Positions 40,997 through 47,449 of a stretch of 64,000 nt of DNA are shown one piece after another (the stretch's first letter is position 1; the number at the start of each line of letters is the position of its first letter). The position numbers and the translations under genes are program-made. The notes beneath the pieces are model-generated. The model saw nothing but the letters and a program-made list of their open reading frames with translations, did not search any database and had not been told where the DNA came from. Source of the stretch: Streptomyces sp. MP131-18 (lineage in GTDB: Bacteria > Actinomycetota > Actinomycetes > Streptomycetales > Streptomycetaceae); contig NZ_LZNS01000001.1 of NCBI RefSeq assembly GCF_001984575.1, positions 1,228,717 through 1,292,716 on the forward strand, written 5' to 3'.

Positions 40997-41211
40997 ACAT
41001 GGCCGAGGTCATCAACATGGCAGCAATTCAGGCGATGAACAGAGGGCTGATCCCCGGCCAGAGCATTCGCGTCGAGCTTGTCTCACCGGCCGGAGTGGAG
41101 CTGGTTGGCTCGTTGGTCGGTGCTGGCAGCAAGCTGGCCATTCAATCGTGGGGGGCCCTCGTGGAGGATCTTCCGATTGGCTGGGTTCGCAGCGTAGTGG
41201 TGGTGGATTGA
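40993..41211 (+). CDS. Unknown phage protein (72 aa)
   Basis: GTG start overlapping the previous stop, with ATG 40,999 as an alternative. Helical N-terminus (V-I-N-M-A-A-I-Q-A-M-N) then beta strands (S-I-R-V-E-L-V-S-P-A-G-V-E-L-V-G). Confidence 0.62.
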   Translation: MNMAEVINMAAIQAMNRGLIPGQSIRVELVSPAGVELVGSLVGAGSKLAIQSWGALVEDLPIGWVRSVVVVD

Positions 41212-41212
41212 C

Positions 41213-41280
41213 CCTGCCGCATCAGACTGCCGGGCACCCTAACCCCCTGGGGTGCCCGGCTCTCTGGAGCTACAGGGAGG
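41213..41280 (+). repeat. Structured intergenic leader element, copy 6
   Basis: CCTGCCGC; 11-bp stem GCCGGGCACCC (41,229-41,239) and GGGTGCCCGGC (41,250-41,260); GAGCTACAGGGAGG before ATG 41,286. Confidence 0.82.
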
Positions 41281-41285
41281 GAAGC

Positions 41286-41495
41286 ATGATTACTGAGGTT
41301 ACTTGGCGCCACCGCAAGGAGATTAATAAGGGCCAGCTTGACGCCGACTTGGTCCGCGCCGCGGAGCGCGGTCTTTCTGTGCACGACCGGACCGACCGCG
41401 ACCCCAGCGGGCAGCCCGTTCGGGTCGTGTGGGTCGCCGGTTCGCAAACAGGCGTTCTCGTCGGCGCTTACGAGATCACGGGAGAGGACTCATGA
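41286..41495 (+). CDS. Unknown phage protein (69 aa)
   Basis: Begins MITEVTWRHRKEINKGQLDA. Contains P-V-R-V-V-W-V-A-G-S-Q-T-G-V-L-V-G-A-Y strands. ATGA overlap with the next gene. Confidence 0.65.
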   Translation: MITEVTWRHRKEINKGQLDADLVRAAERGLSVHDRTDRDPSGQPVRVVWVAGSQTGVLVGAYEITGEDS

Positions 41496-41728
41496 ACGAA
41501 CGCAGGATGGATGAGGGCACCGCCGCGCTCGCTCGGGCGACGGCGGAGCACGCAAGGACGTTGCTGGACCAGTGGCAGCACGAATATCCGAACGTGGCGG
41601 ACTACCGCATCAACGACGCCCTGAGCGGCCTCAGGCTCGCCGTGAAGGCGCTGGATCACCTCTATAGGGATGAGCAGTACCCGGAGCACGTGGCGGCCCG
41701 CCAGGCGCTCGCTGAGCGCCTGAGCTGA
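41492..41728 (+). CDS. Unknown helical phage protein (78 aa)
   Basis: Long helices with A-A-L-A-R-A-T-A-E-H-A-R-T-L-L-D-Q-W and L-R-L-A-V-K-A-L-D-H-L-Y-R. Last protein gene of the operon; followed by a CCCCAGCGT/ACGCTGGGG hairpin (41,746-41,779). Confidence 0.66.
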   Translation: MNERRMDEGTAALARATAEHARTLLDQWQHEYPNVADYRINDALSGLRLAVKALDHLYRDEQYPEHVAARQALAERLS

Positions 41729-41745
41729 CCTGTTGGCCCAGACTG

Positions 41746-41779
41746 CCCCAGCGTGTCACACCTCCTGGATACGCTGGGG
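41746..41779 (+). terminator. Hairpin after the last operon gene
   Basis: CCCCAGCGT (41,746-41,754) pairs with ACGCTGGGG (41,771-41,779), loop 16 bases, then CTCCTTCTC. The stretch 41,729-42,156 has otherwise only a possible 32-codon frame at 41,889-41,987 that runs through the terminators at its end. Confidence 0.5.
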
Positions 41780-41934
41780 CTCCTTCTCCGTGGCGTCAGA
41801 CGCCCGTACATGCGGTTGCAGGCTCCCCGCCTGCCTCTCCCTCCTCTCCCAGGTGGGGCGCCTCCTGTATGTGCGGGCATCTGAACTCATGAGAGAGGAG
41901 AGGATCGTGCCCACCGTAATCGGACTGCGCTTGG

Positions 41935-41985
41935 CCCCGCTTCTGCGGGGATGGCCCCCGCCAAGGCGGGGGCTTCTTCATTTCT
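41935..41985 (+). terminator. Tandem terminator ending the small-gene operon
   Basis: Two stems in a row: CCCCGC/GCGGGG (41,935-41,950) and GCCCCCGCC/GGCGGGGGC (41,954-41,973), the second followed by TTCTTCATTTC. Confidence 0.85.
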
Positions 41986-42042
41986 GAAACCCCAGACACC
42001 CCCGGCCGGCGGTGGGATCATCCTGTCAGCCGGGGGTCACGG

Positions 42043-42102
42043 CAGGCATATGCCTGTGCACGATCGCGTGAAGGGTGTAAGCCAGACTGACAACAGTCTG
42101 GC
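42043..42102. promoter_or_regulatory. Two palindromes upstream of the DUF5753 gene
   Basis: A perfect 14-base palindrome, CAGGCATATGCCTG, lies at 42,043-42,056, and a 9-bp hairpin, GCCAGACTG/CAGTCTGGC with loop ACAA, at 42,081-42,102. Both are in the upstream region of the next unit and may be operators or leader structures. Confidence 0.5.
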
Positions 42103-42128
42103 GTGAGGGAGTAACTATCTGCTACATC

Positions 42129-42159
42129 TGACTGGCTCTACGGAGAGGAGAGTCACATG
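42129..42159 (+). promoter_or_regulatory. Start-adjacent hairpin with the Shine-Dalgarno in its loop
   Basis: TGACT (42,129-42,133) and AGTCA (42,151-42,155) around CGGAGAGGAG; ATG at 42,157. Confidence 0.62.
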
Positions 42160-42849
42160 AGTGTGCATGCACGCGCCCAGGCGCTACGTGCAGACGATCA
42201 GCGCGGCATCTGGCGCACGGAACGCCTTGACACCGTCGACAGCACCATCAATCGGTTGATCGACCTGGAGGCCGCGAGCGACATCGTCAGGTCGTACGAT
42301 CTGCGATTCGTTCCCGGTCTATTGCAGGTCCCCCACTACAGCCTTGGGGTCATCCGAGGCACGAACCGCCGTCTGTCCATGCAGGTCGCACGCGAGCGCA
42401 TGTACATGAAGAGCATGCGCACCGAGGCGTTCCTTCAGCGGCTGCGAGAGCTGCCACGAGAGACGAGCGACCCGCACGCGCGCTTCATTGTCGGTGAACT
42501 AGCGCTCACCCAACCGTGGAGCATCGACTCACACGAGCAGCAGCTTCGCCACTTGCTACATCTGGCCACATACCCGCAGGTCCGGCTACAGGTGCTACCG
42601 CTGCGCACACGCGCGGCTGCGAGCAGCGCGCACTTCACCCTCTACTCCGGGCTGCACGGCGACAGGCGACAGTACGTCGGCTACTCCGAGGTTGATGCCG
42701 GAGGGGTGATCCATGCCCACCCGGACGATACGATTTGCCTGCTGGGGGTCTTTGCGGACCTGTCCAGCGACGCCCTGGGAGAGGGCGAGAGTATGCAGGT
42801 CATCCAGAGGGAGCTAGACAGATGGACCGTAAAAGCACGACGTTCGTGA
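42157..42849 (+). CDS. DUF5753-domain protein lacking the HTH part
   Basis: 230 residues. The DUF5753 signature is clear: I-N-R-L-I-D-L-E-A-A-S-D-I-V-R-S-Y, F-V-P-G-L-L-Q-V-P-H-Y, R-F-I-V-G-E-L-A-L, H-L-L-H-L-A-T-Y-P-Q-V-R-L-Q-V-L-P and a final V-F-A-D-L-S. Host relatives (for example the gene at 56,961) have an N-terminal XRE HTH, absent here. In Streptomyces, DUF5753 regulators pair with DUF397 proteins, as here. It may be a binding-only partner that modulates host regulators. Confidence 0.85.
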   Translation: MSVHARAQALRADDQRGIWRTERLDTVDSTINRLIDLEAASDIVRSYDLRFVPGLLQVPHYSLGVIRGTNRRLSMQVARERMYMKSMRTEAFLQRLRELPRETSDPHARFIVGELALTQPWSIDSHEQQLRHLLHLATYPQVRLQVLPLRTRAAASSAHFTLYSGLHGDRRQYVGYSEVDAGGVIHAHPDDTICLLGVFADLSSDALGEGESMQVIQRELDRWTVKARRS

Positions 42850-43004
42850 AGTCGTCCTACTCTGATCATCAGTGCGTTGCCGTCGCCCGAGAGAGCACGG
42901 TTGGCGTCATCGACACCAAGGACGAGACCGGCTCCGTCCTGACGGCTACCCCCGCCGCCTGGCGGGCGTTCCTCGCGGGGGTCACGGGTGAGCGGCAGAG
43001 CTAG
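42822..43004 (+). CDS. DUF397-domain protein
   Basis: 60 residues: F-V-K-S-S-Y-S-D-H-Q-C-V-A-V-A, V-G-V-I-D-T-K-D and W-R-A-F-L-A-G-V are the DUF397 marks (S-S-x-S, C-V-E/A-V-A, D-S/T-K, W-x-x-F). Overlaps the DUF5753 gene by 28 bases. In Streptomyces such small proteins are negative partners of HTH-DUF5753 regulators, as in the Scr1/Scr2-like and bldB-associated sets. Confidence 0.85.
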   Translation: MDRKSTTFVKSSYSDHQCVAVARESTVGVIDTKDETGSVLTATPAAWRAFLAGVTGERQS

Positions 43005-43230
43005 CCTGCGCCCCCTGCCCGTCATTGTGGCGTGGGCGGCTGTCATGGCCGCCCTGGCGGCCCTCGCAGGGGCCGTGATGTCCGTGGCGGACAGCGATCC
43101 GGCGGCCGGCGTGATGCTCGTGCTAGTCGCCGGATTTCTGCTCCTCGTGGCTCGTGCGGGCTGGCGTTCAGCTCGCGGCGAGCAGCAGGAGCCGGGGCTC
43201 CGCCAGGAGCCCGGCCGCCCCTGGCGGTGA
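42988..43230 (+). CDS. Small two-span membrane protein (80 aa)
   Basis: GTG start overlapping the DUF397 end by 17 bases. Two hydrophobic spans: V-I-V-A-W-A-A-V-M-A-A-L-A-A-L-A-G and V-M-L-V-L-V-A-G-F-L-L-L-V-A. Basic C-terminus. It may complete the three-gene DUF5753 unit. Confidence 0.65.
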   Translation: MSGRASLRPLPVIVAWAAVMAALAALAGAVMSVADSDPAAGVMLVLVAGFLLLVARAGWRSARGEQQEPGLRQEPGRPWR

Positions 43231-43246
43231 TAACTGCACAGATCAA

Positions 43247-43274
43247 GGCCCCCGTTCGCGGGGGCCTTCTTCGC
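43247..43274 (+). terminator. Terminator after the DUF5753 unit
   Basis: GGCCCCCG (43,247-43,254), loop TTCG, CGGGGGCC (43,259-43,266), then TTCTTCG. Confidence 0.88.
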
Positions 43275-43346
43275 GCCTAGGCCCCGCTCCCTTCCGGGGG
43301 CGATGGGCGTCGCGCCGGGCGCTCCTCCCGACGTTGGCTCCGGCTT

Positions 43347-43700
43347 GGCACCACCGGTGACGCGAAACGGTGCCACATGGATGGAGAGGTGAGCGTAGAC
43401 GGTTCGATTCCGTCAAGGGGTGGTTCCCGGTCCGGGTTCGATTCCCGGTTCGCTGAGGCAGACCAATAGGGCCGACGGGCCCGCGCAGAGGGGTTCGACT
43501 CCCCTCCCATCCACGAGGGGCCCAGCTCCGCCGGAGGAGAGTGCAACCCTCGCAACAAAACGCCGCATGCCTCCGGGGGTCGGCCGCTTGACCCGCAGGA
43601 GCGGTCCTCTGCGCCCGGAGGGTGAACGGGTACCCGTAACAGGGCTGGGTCTGGTCCACCCGGAACGGACCAACAACACGTCCGCCCCAGCCCCACACCG
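43347..43700 (+). ncRNA. Structured gene-free stretch with tRNA T-arm-like hairpins (ncRNA candidate)
   Basis: No believable gene lies in 43,267-43,885. The stretch holds a dense set of helices: GGCACC/GGTGCC, closing helix TGGATGG (43,378-43,384) with CCATCCA (43,507-43,513), three hairpins with the tRNA T-loop text TTCGATT or TTCGACT (stems GACGG/CCGTC 43,398-43,414; CCGGG/CCCGG 43,432-43,448; GAGGGG/CCCCTC 43,488-43,506), GGGCC/GGCCC (43,469-43,482), palindrome ACGGGTACCCGT (43,626-43,637) and TGGTCC/GGACCA (43,652-43,672). It does not fold as a normal tRNA of 76 bases. Could be a tRNA-like RNA or fused remains of tRNA genes. Confidence 0.55.
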
Positions 43701-43885
43701 GGGCGGGCTAGACCATCCCCACAGCACCCAGATCATCACGGGGAGGTGATGCAACCAGCCGATCGGCGTCAAGAGTCGGCCAAGAGAGTGACGCACTAGG
43801 GGCCCGCTGCACCACGCGAGCCGGCACAGCGCCATACTCAGGCAACCCTTACCGACGCTGATCTTCACAACTCAGGAGTCCCCCG

Positions 43886-44167
43886 ATGCCGCCACGACGA
43901 CGGAGGCGCGTTTTGTCCGCAGAGGAGCGTGCGGCGCTGCTCGCACGCATCGAGCTGAAGCACCAGATCTTCCGGGACTCCGAGGAGTCCGCTATGCAGG
44001 AGATCGTGCAGGGCTCCGAGGACCTATCACAGCAAGAGATTGCCGACCGACTGGGGGTGCCAAAGAGTACGGTCGGCGACTGGATCAGGAGATGGAATGG
44101 CAGGCAGGGCGGCGAAGGCCGTGGCGGATCTGCTGACGGACCCGGAGAACGACCGCCGGACAGCTGA
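43886..44167 (+). CDS. Small HTH DNA-binding protein (93 aa)
   Basis: Basic start (P-P-R-R-R-R-R-V-L-S-A-E-E-R-A-A-L-L), then E-D-L-S-Q-Q-E-I-A-D-R-L-G-V-P-K-S-T-V-G-D-W-I-R-R, a standard HTH of the sigma-70 region 4/resolvase type. The C-terminus is Gly-rich. Located upstream of the integrase: candidate phage repressor, excision factor or regulator of the downstream genes. ATG 43,886 follows AGGAG at 43,872. Confidence 0.78.
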   Translation: MPPRRRRRVLSAEERAALLARIELKHQIFRDSEESAMQEIVQGSEDLSQQEIADRLGVPKSTVGDWIRRWNGRQGGEGRGGSADGPGERPPDS

Positions 44168-44816
44168 GGAGCTGGCCGAGCTGATCGTAGGAGCCCTTCG
44201 AGAGGGCATCGAAGCGGAGCTTGAACGCCGCTTCGCTCCACGCGCTCTGCGACGCGAAGCGAAGGCCGTGTCCGAGGTCATCAGGATGGGCCTGGATGAC
44301 AACCTCTCTCCCGAAGAGGTGGCCGGCGAGGCGACGGAGAAGATACGAGAACTGGACAGTCAGACCGACCGTGTCATGGTGGTTGGACAGATCCAGGAAG
44401 GCCCCAGGCCGCCGCTCACGGTGGCACTGGGGCCCTTCTCGTCCCGAGGCAAGATAGACAGCCCTCAGGCGTTCCTGAGGGCCACAGCGGGCGGCACGGC
44501 CGCCCGAGCGGCAGCCGAGGGCCTGGCCTGGAACCCCTCCACGAAGCTAGGGAAGGGGCGCTTCATGCTCGCGCCGATCTTCCGCAGCCCACGCGAAGCG
44601 TGGGCGTTCTACAGCCAGCTCCCCGTCGAGGGGCGGCCTGCCGAGTCCGATCTGTACGCCGCAGCGCGGGAGATGACCGCGTGGGACCCGGAGGCCATCG
44701 AGCCGGCGTGCGTGTGCGGGCTCACGCATCAGCATCCATGCCCGACGTGCGGCCAGCTGGCCGCGCACTACTGCCACAAGCACCAAAGAGGCGAGCAGCA
44801 CAGCTGCCGCCGGTAG
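44097..44816 (+). CDS. Phage protein with C-terminal zinc finger (239 aa)
   Basis: Starts at ATG 44,097 inside the HTH gene (71-base overlap, other frame). The N-terminal half is helical and charged (E-E-L-A-E-L-I-V-G-A-L-R-E-G-I-E-A-E-L-E-R-R-F). The end carries C-V-C-G-L-T-H-Q-H-P-C-P-T-C-G and H-Y-C-H-K-H, a double zinc knuckle. No known family; could be a DNA- or RNA-binding accessory of the HTH protein. Confidence 0.65.
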   Translation: MAGRAAKAVADLLTDPENDRRTAEELAELIVGALREGIEAELERRFAPRALRREAKAVSEVIRMGLDDNLSPEEVAGEATEKIRELDSQTDRVMVVGQIQEGPRPPLTVALGPFSSRGKIDSPQAFLRATAGGTAARAAAEGLAWNPSTKLGKGRFMLAPIFRSPREAWAFYSQLPVEGRPAESDLYAAAREMTAWDPEAIEPACVCGLTHQHPCPTCGQLAAHYCHKHQRGEQHSCRR

Positions 44817-44850
44817 CCCAGGCTCACGTCTGGGGCGGGGAGGTAGCACC

Positions 44851-45009
44851 ATGCAGGACGGGGAGCGAGACAGAGCCGACATAGCAATTGAGTGGCTGCA
44901 TGATAATGCCGATGCGGCCACGCGCATTCAGCTCTCCAACGAGCCCGTGACAGACGTCGACTACAAGCGGATACTGCACATCCTCTTCGGTCCGCAGGAA
45001 GTGCAATAG
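44851..45009 (+). CDS. Small protein before the integrase (52 aa)
   Basis: ATG 44,851 after GGGGAGGT. Begins MQDGERDRADIAIEWLHDNA, a helical acidic protein. Its stop is 8 bases before the integrase start. Short genes at this place sometimes encode recombination directionality factors; this one has no recognisable DNA-binding motif. Confidence 0.6.
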   Translation: MQDGERDRADIAIEWLHDNADAATRIQLSNEPVTDVDYKRILHILFGPQEVQ

Positions 45010-45017
45010 GGGAGAAA

Positions 45018-47036
45018 ATGGCTACCCAGCGCCTGGAACTGCTGGACAACACTAGGCCGAACTTGCGCGCGGCGGGATATCTCAGGGTATCCACTGAGGA
45101 TCAGCTGTTGGGGCACGGACTTGCTTACACGGAACGCAAGGTCAAGGACTATGCGTCTCGCAAGGGCTGGGGATATGTACAGACGTTCGCGGATGAGGGC
45201 GTGTCCGGCACCCTCCCAGCGGAGGAACGCCCGGACCTCTCCCGGTTGATTGAGCACGTGCACCGCACTCCGCGGCCGTTTGATGTGGTCGCGGTCGTGG
45301 AGGGGCGACAGATAGGCCGCAACGGCCGGGCATTCTGGCCCTGGGTGTGGCGCCTGGAGGATCTAGGCGTATTCACCGCTATCACGTCTCTCCAGATCGA
45401 CAACACCACCGAGCGCGGGCGGGACGCCATGCGCGAGGAGGCGGACTACGCCGAACGGGAGTGGAACCGGCTCCGCCGGCGACTCCAGGGCGGAATCCAG
45501 GAAGCCGCCGAACTCGGCGGATACCCCGGTGGCACCATCCCATTTGGCTGGCATGCGCCGAAGCTGGAAAAGGGCAAGCTGACCCGATATGAAATCCACA
45601 TCAAGGAGGCGGCCTGCATCAGGAGGGCGGCTGAGCTTTACCTATTCGAACGCTCCTGGGAGCGCACGGCCAGGATGCTCAATGCCGAGGGGCATCGCAC
45701 CCGCGGCGATGCCCTGTGGACGAGGAAGAACCTCAAAATGCGCATGCTCGGGCATGCCATCCAGTCCAATGAGGTGATCTGGCGTGGAAAGGGCGCTCTC
45801 GTGGACCACGCTGGCGAGCCCGTTTTTGGTCGGCAAGTTGTCATCAAGCTCCCCGTGATCCTCGATGCCGATACAGCCAGGGCGCTGCGCGAGACGCCAG
45901 CGCGCAAGACCTGGCGACAGCCCGAGAGGTTCCGGGTCTACTCCCTCACTGGACTCATGACAAGTCAATGCGGCAGGCGCTACAGCGGCACAAACAGGCG
46001 TGACGACTACTACGATTACGTCTGCTCTGGTCGCAGTCTCCCCTTCGGGGAGCGGTGTAAGTGCCGACCTGTACCGGCGGAGGATACCGAGAACCGCGTC
46101 TGGAGTGAAGTGCGGCAGCTGGTCACCGATGCCGACCGCATGGAATCCATGGCTCGGGACTGGCTCAGCGCGGCCCCGGAAGTGGATTACGCCTCGCGCA
46201 TTGACGATCTCACACAGCAGATTGAGCAGCAGGAGGCCGCCATTGCGGCAAGCACCGCCGTGGCCGCGAAGATGGCGGCAGCTCGGGGGCTCCTCGGGCA
46301 GGACGCGGAGCGAGCGGTGGAGAAAACCACCACTCCCCTGTTCCGCGAGCTTGAGGACCTGGAGAAGCTGCGCCGAGAGGCGCAGGGGTGGCTACGAGAC
46401 CGCCAGGAGGCCGCTGAACGGCTTGAAACGCTCCGAGCCATGGCGGACAAGGCCCGGAGCCGTCTCGGCTCTCTCGGCCCCGCTGAACAAGCAGAGATGC
46501 TGTCCCTTTTCGGTGTACGGGTTCGGGTATTGGAGCCGCCAGCGTCGAGACGGGGAGTCCCGTGCGACCTGCGGGCCTGGTTCGTCGAGCACAAGCGAGA
46601 CGTGCCAGTGCTGTCTGATGCAGCCTGGGTGCGGGCGTGGCCCATCTTGTGCGTTCCTCAGCTCACGGAGGAGCACGGTCGCCTTCTGTTGGGGGCGATG
46701 CTGTACAAGGCGGCGAACGGCGGCCGATGGGTGGACATCGGTCCTCGCTTTGGCGCCCGCGGCGGCCGACTCCAGGTGGCCGCACACCGCTGGCGCAAGA
46801 GCGGGCGATGGGATCGCGTCATGGAGGCGCTGCGGGGTCTACCTGCGGTTCCGGTCTGGTCCGGGCCTCCGGCCCGGCTGGAGATCACCGTTCGTCCACT
46901 GGGTGAGTTCAGTAGTGAAGATGGGGAATGCAGCGGTTGCTCATGGGGTTCCCGATGCAGATCTCGGTGCGCTCGCCGAAGCCCTGCCGTGCGCTCTCGC
47001 CCGATATCAGCTGCGCCTTGGCGCCGCAGTTCTTGA
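45018..47036 (+). CDS. Large serine integrase
   Basis: 672 residues. Resolvase domain first: G-Y-L-R-V-S-T-E-D-Q with catalytic Ser25, then E-G-R-Q-I-G-R-N-G-R and D-N-T-T-E-R-G-R. Recombinase domain: G-G-Y-P-G-G-T-I-P-F-G-W and R-R-A-A-E-L-Y-L. A zinc-ribbon part with Cys in S-Q-C-G-R-R-Y-S-G, Y-V-C-S-G-R and E-R-C-K-C follows, then a long coiled coil (about 390-490). It joins attP and attB without host factors. Start ATG after GGGGAGAAA. The last roughly 35-40 residues (after P-L-G-E-F-S-S) are read from host DNA beyond the junction, so the native phage protein must end differently. Confidence 0.92.
   Translation: MATQRLELLDNTRPNLRAAGYLRVSTEDQLLGHGLAYTERKVKDYASRKGWGYVQTFADEGVSGTLPAEERPDLSRLIEHVHRTPRPFDVVAVVEGRQIGRNGRAFWPWVWRLEDLGVFTAITSLQIDNTTERGRDAMREEADYAEREWNRLRRRLQGGIQEAAELGGYPGGTIPFGWHAPKLEKGKLTRYEIHIKEAACIRRAAELYLFERSWERTARMLNAEGHRTRGDALWTRKNLKMRMLGHAIQSNEVIWRGKGALVDHAGEPVFGRQVVIKLPVILDADTARALRETPARKTWRQPERFRVYSLTGLMTSQCGRRYSGTNRRDDYYDYVCSGRSLPFGERCKCRPVPAEDTENRVWSEVRQLVTDADRMESMARDWLSAAPEVDYASRIDDLTQQIEQQEAAIAASTAVAAKMAAARGLLGQDAERAVEKTTTPLFRELEDLEKLRREAQGWLRDRQEAAERLETLRAMADKARSRLGSLGPAEQAEMLSLFGVRVRVLEPPASRRGVPCDLRAWFVEHKRDVPVLSDAAWVRAWPILCVPQLTEEHGRLLLGAMLYKAANGGRWVDIGPRFGARGGRLQVAAHRWRKSGRWDRVMEALRGLPAVPVWSGPPARLEITVRPLGEFSSEDGECSGCSWGSRCRSRCARRSPAVRSRPISAAPWRRSS
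46905..46950. other. Right prophage-host attachment junction (approximate)
   Basis: On the minus strand the host reading frame keeps family-like text up to E-R-T-E-I-C-I-G-N-P-M-S-N-R and then turns into a short unrelated end (C-I-P-H-L-H-Y). On the plus strand the integrase frame loses normal composition at the same place. The crossover must therefore lie close to 46,920-46,945. The second att site is outside the window, so the core cannot be read. Confidence 0.65.
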
Positions 47037-47271
47037 TGGCGGCGGCCAGTTCGAGCAGGGCGAAGACGTCGTTGCGGCCGACGGCGCCTTCCGGGCCGGC
47101 GTCCCGGCCGACCACGAGCAGGCACTCGGAGTTCTCCGGCAGCCCGAAGAAGGTCTGGAGGCGGCGCAGCGAACGGTCCCGCCGGTGGGCGTGGAGGAAC
47201 CAGCCCAGCAGGAGCGCGGCCACCGCGGTGGCGGCCACGGCGATCAGGAGCGAGCGGACGTCGTCAGTCAT
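46909..47271 (-). pseudogene. Host membrane-anchored protein gene cut by prophage integration
   Basis: 120 residues remain from ATG 47,271. An N-terminal membrane span (L-L-I-A-V-A-A-T-A-V-A-A-L-L-L-G-W-F-L) is followed by basic text and L-R-R-L-Q-T-F-F-G-L-P-E-N-S-E-C-L-L-V-V-G, D-V-F-A-L-L-E-L-A and G-F-G-E-R-T-E. I recall longer Streptomyces proteins of this type that continue after the S-N-R motif; here the end is phage-derived. Probably the attB gene, truncated. Confidence 0.72.
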
Positions 47272-47449
47272 GGCCGGGAATCTACCGGTGGGGCGGTCGG
47301 CGGACGAGCCCCGTGCCGCCGGTCCCGGCGGCGCACGCGGGCGCCGATCCGGCGACGTTGCGCCCACACCCTTGCCACGGAGCGTGACGAATCCTACCGT
47401 TCCTCCTGTCGATCCACCTGTCGATCCCACGCGAGTACGGGAGCAGTAC

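Larger units (their letters stand above)
1..46930. mobile_element. Prophage (right part; left end outside the window)
   Basis: A complete set of temperate phage modules is present: replication genes, terminase, portal, capsid, scaffold, tail and ejection proteins, endolysin, holin-like protein and a large serine integrase next to the right junction. Early genes (1-10,758 and 37,510-47,036) run rightward and late genes (35,369-10,812) run leftward. In the circular phage the two early segments would be joined through attP. The right junction is placed near 46,905-46,950 because a host gene on the minus strand loses its family-like sequence there. The left junction is not in the window. No obvious decay of the main genes is seen, so the element may be functional; this is inference. 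Confidence 0.93.

Noticed and set aside
41889..41987. Small gene of 32 codons after the operon
   Set aside because: Its second half is the tandem terminator itself and the product is mostly Arg, Pro and Leu; possibly a chance frame.
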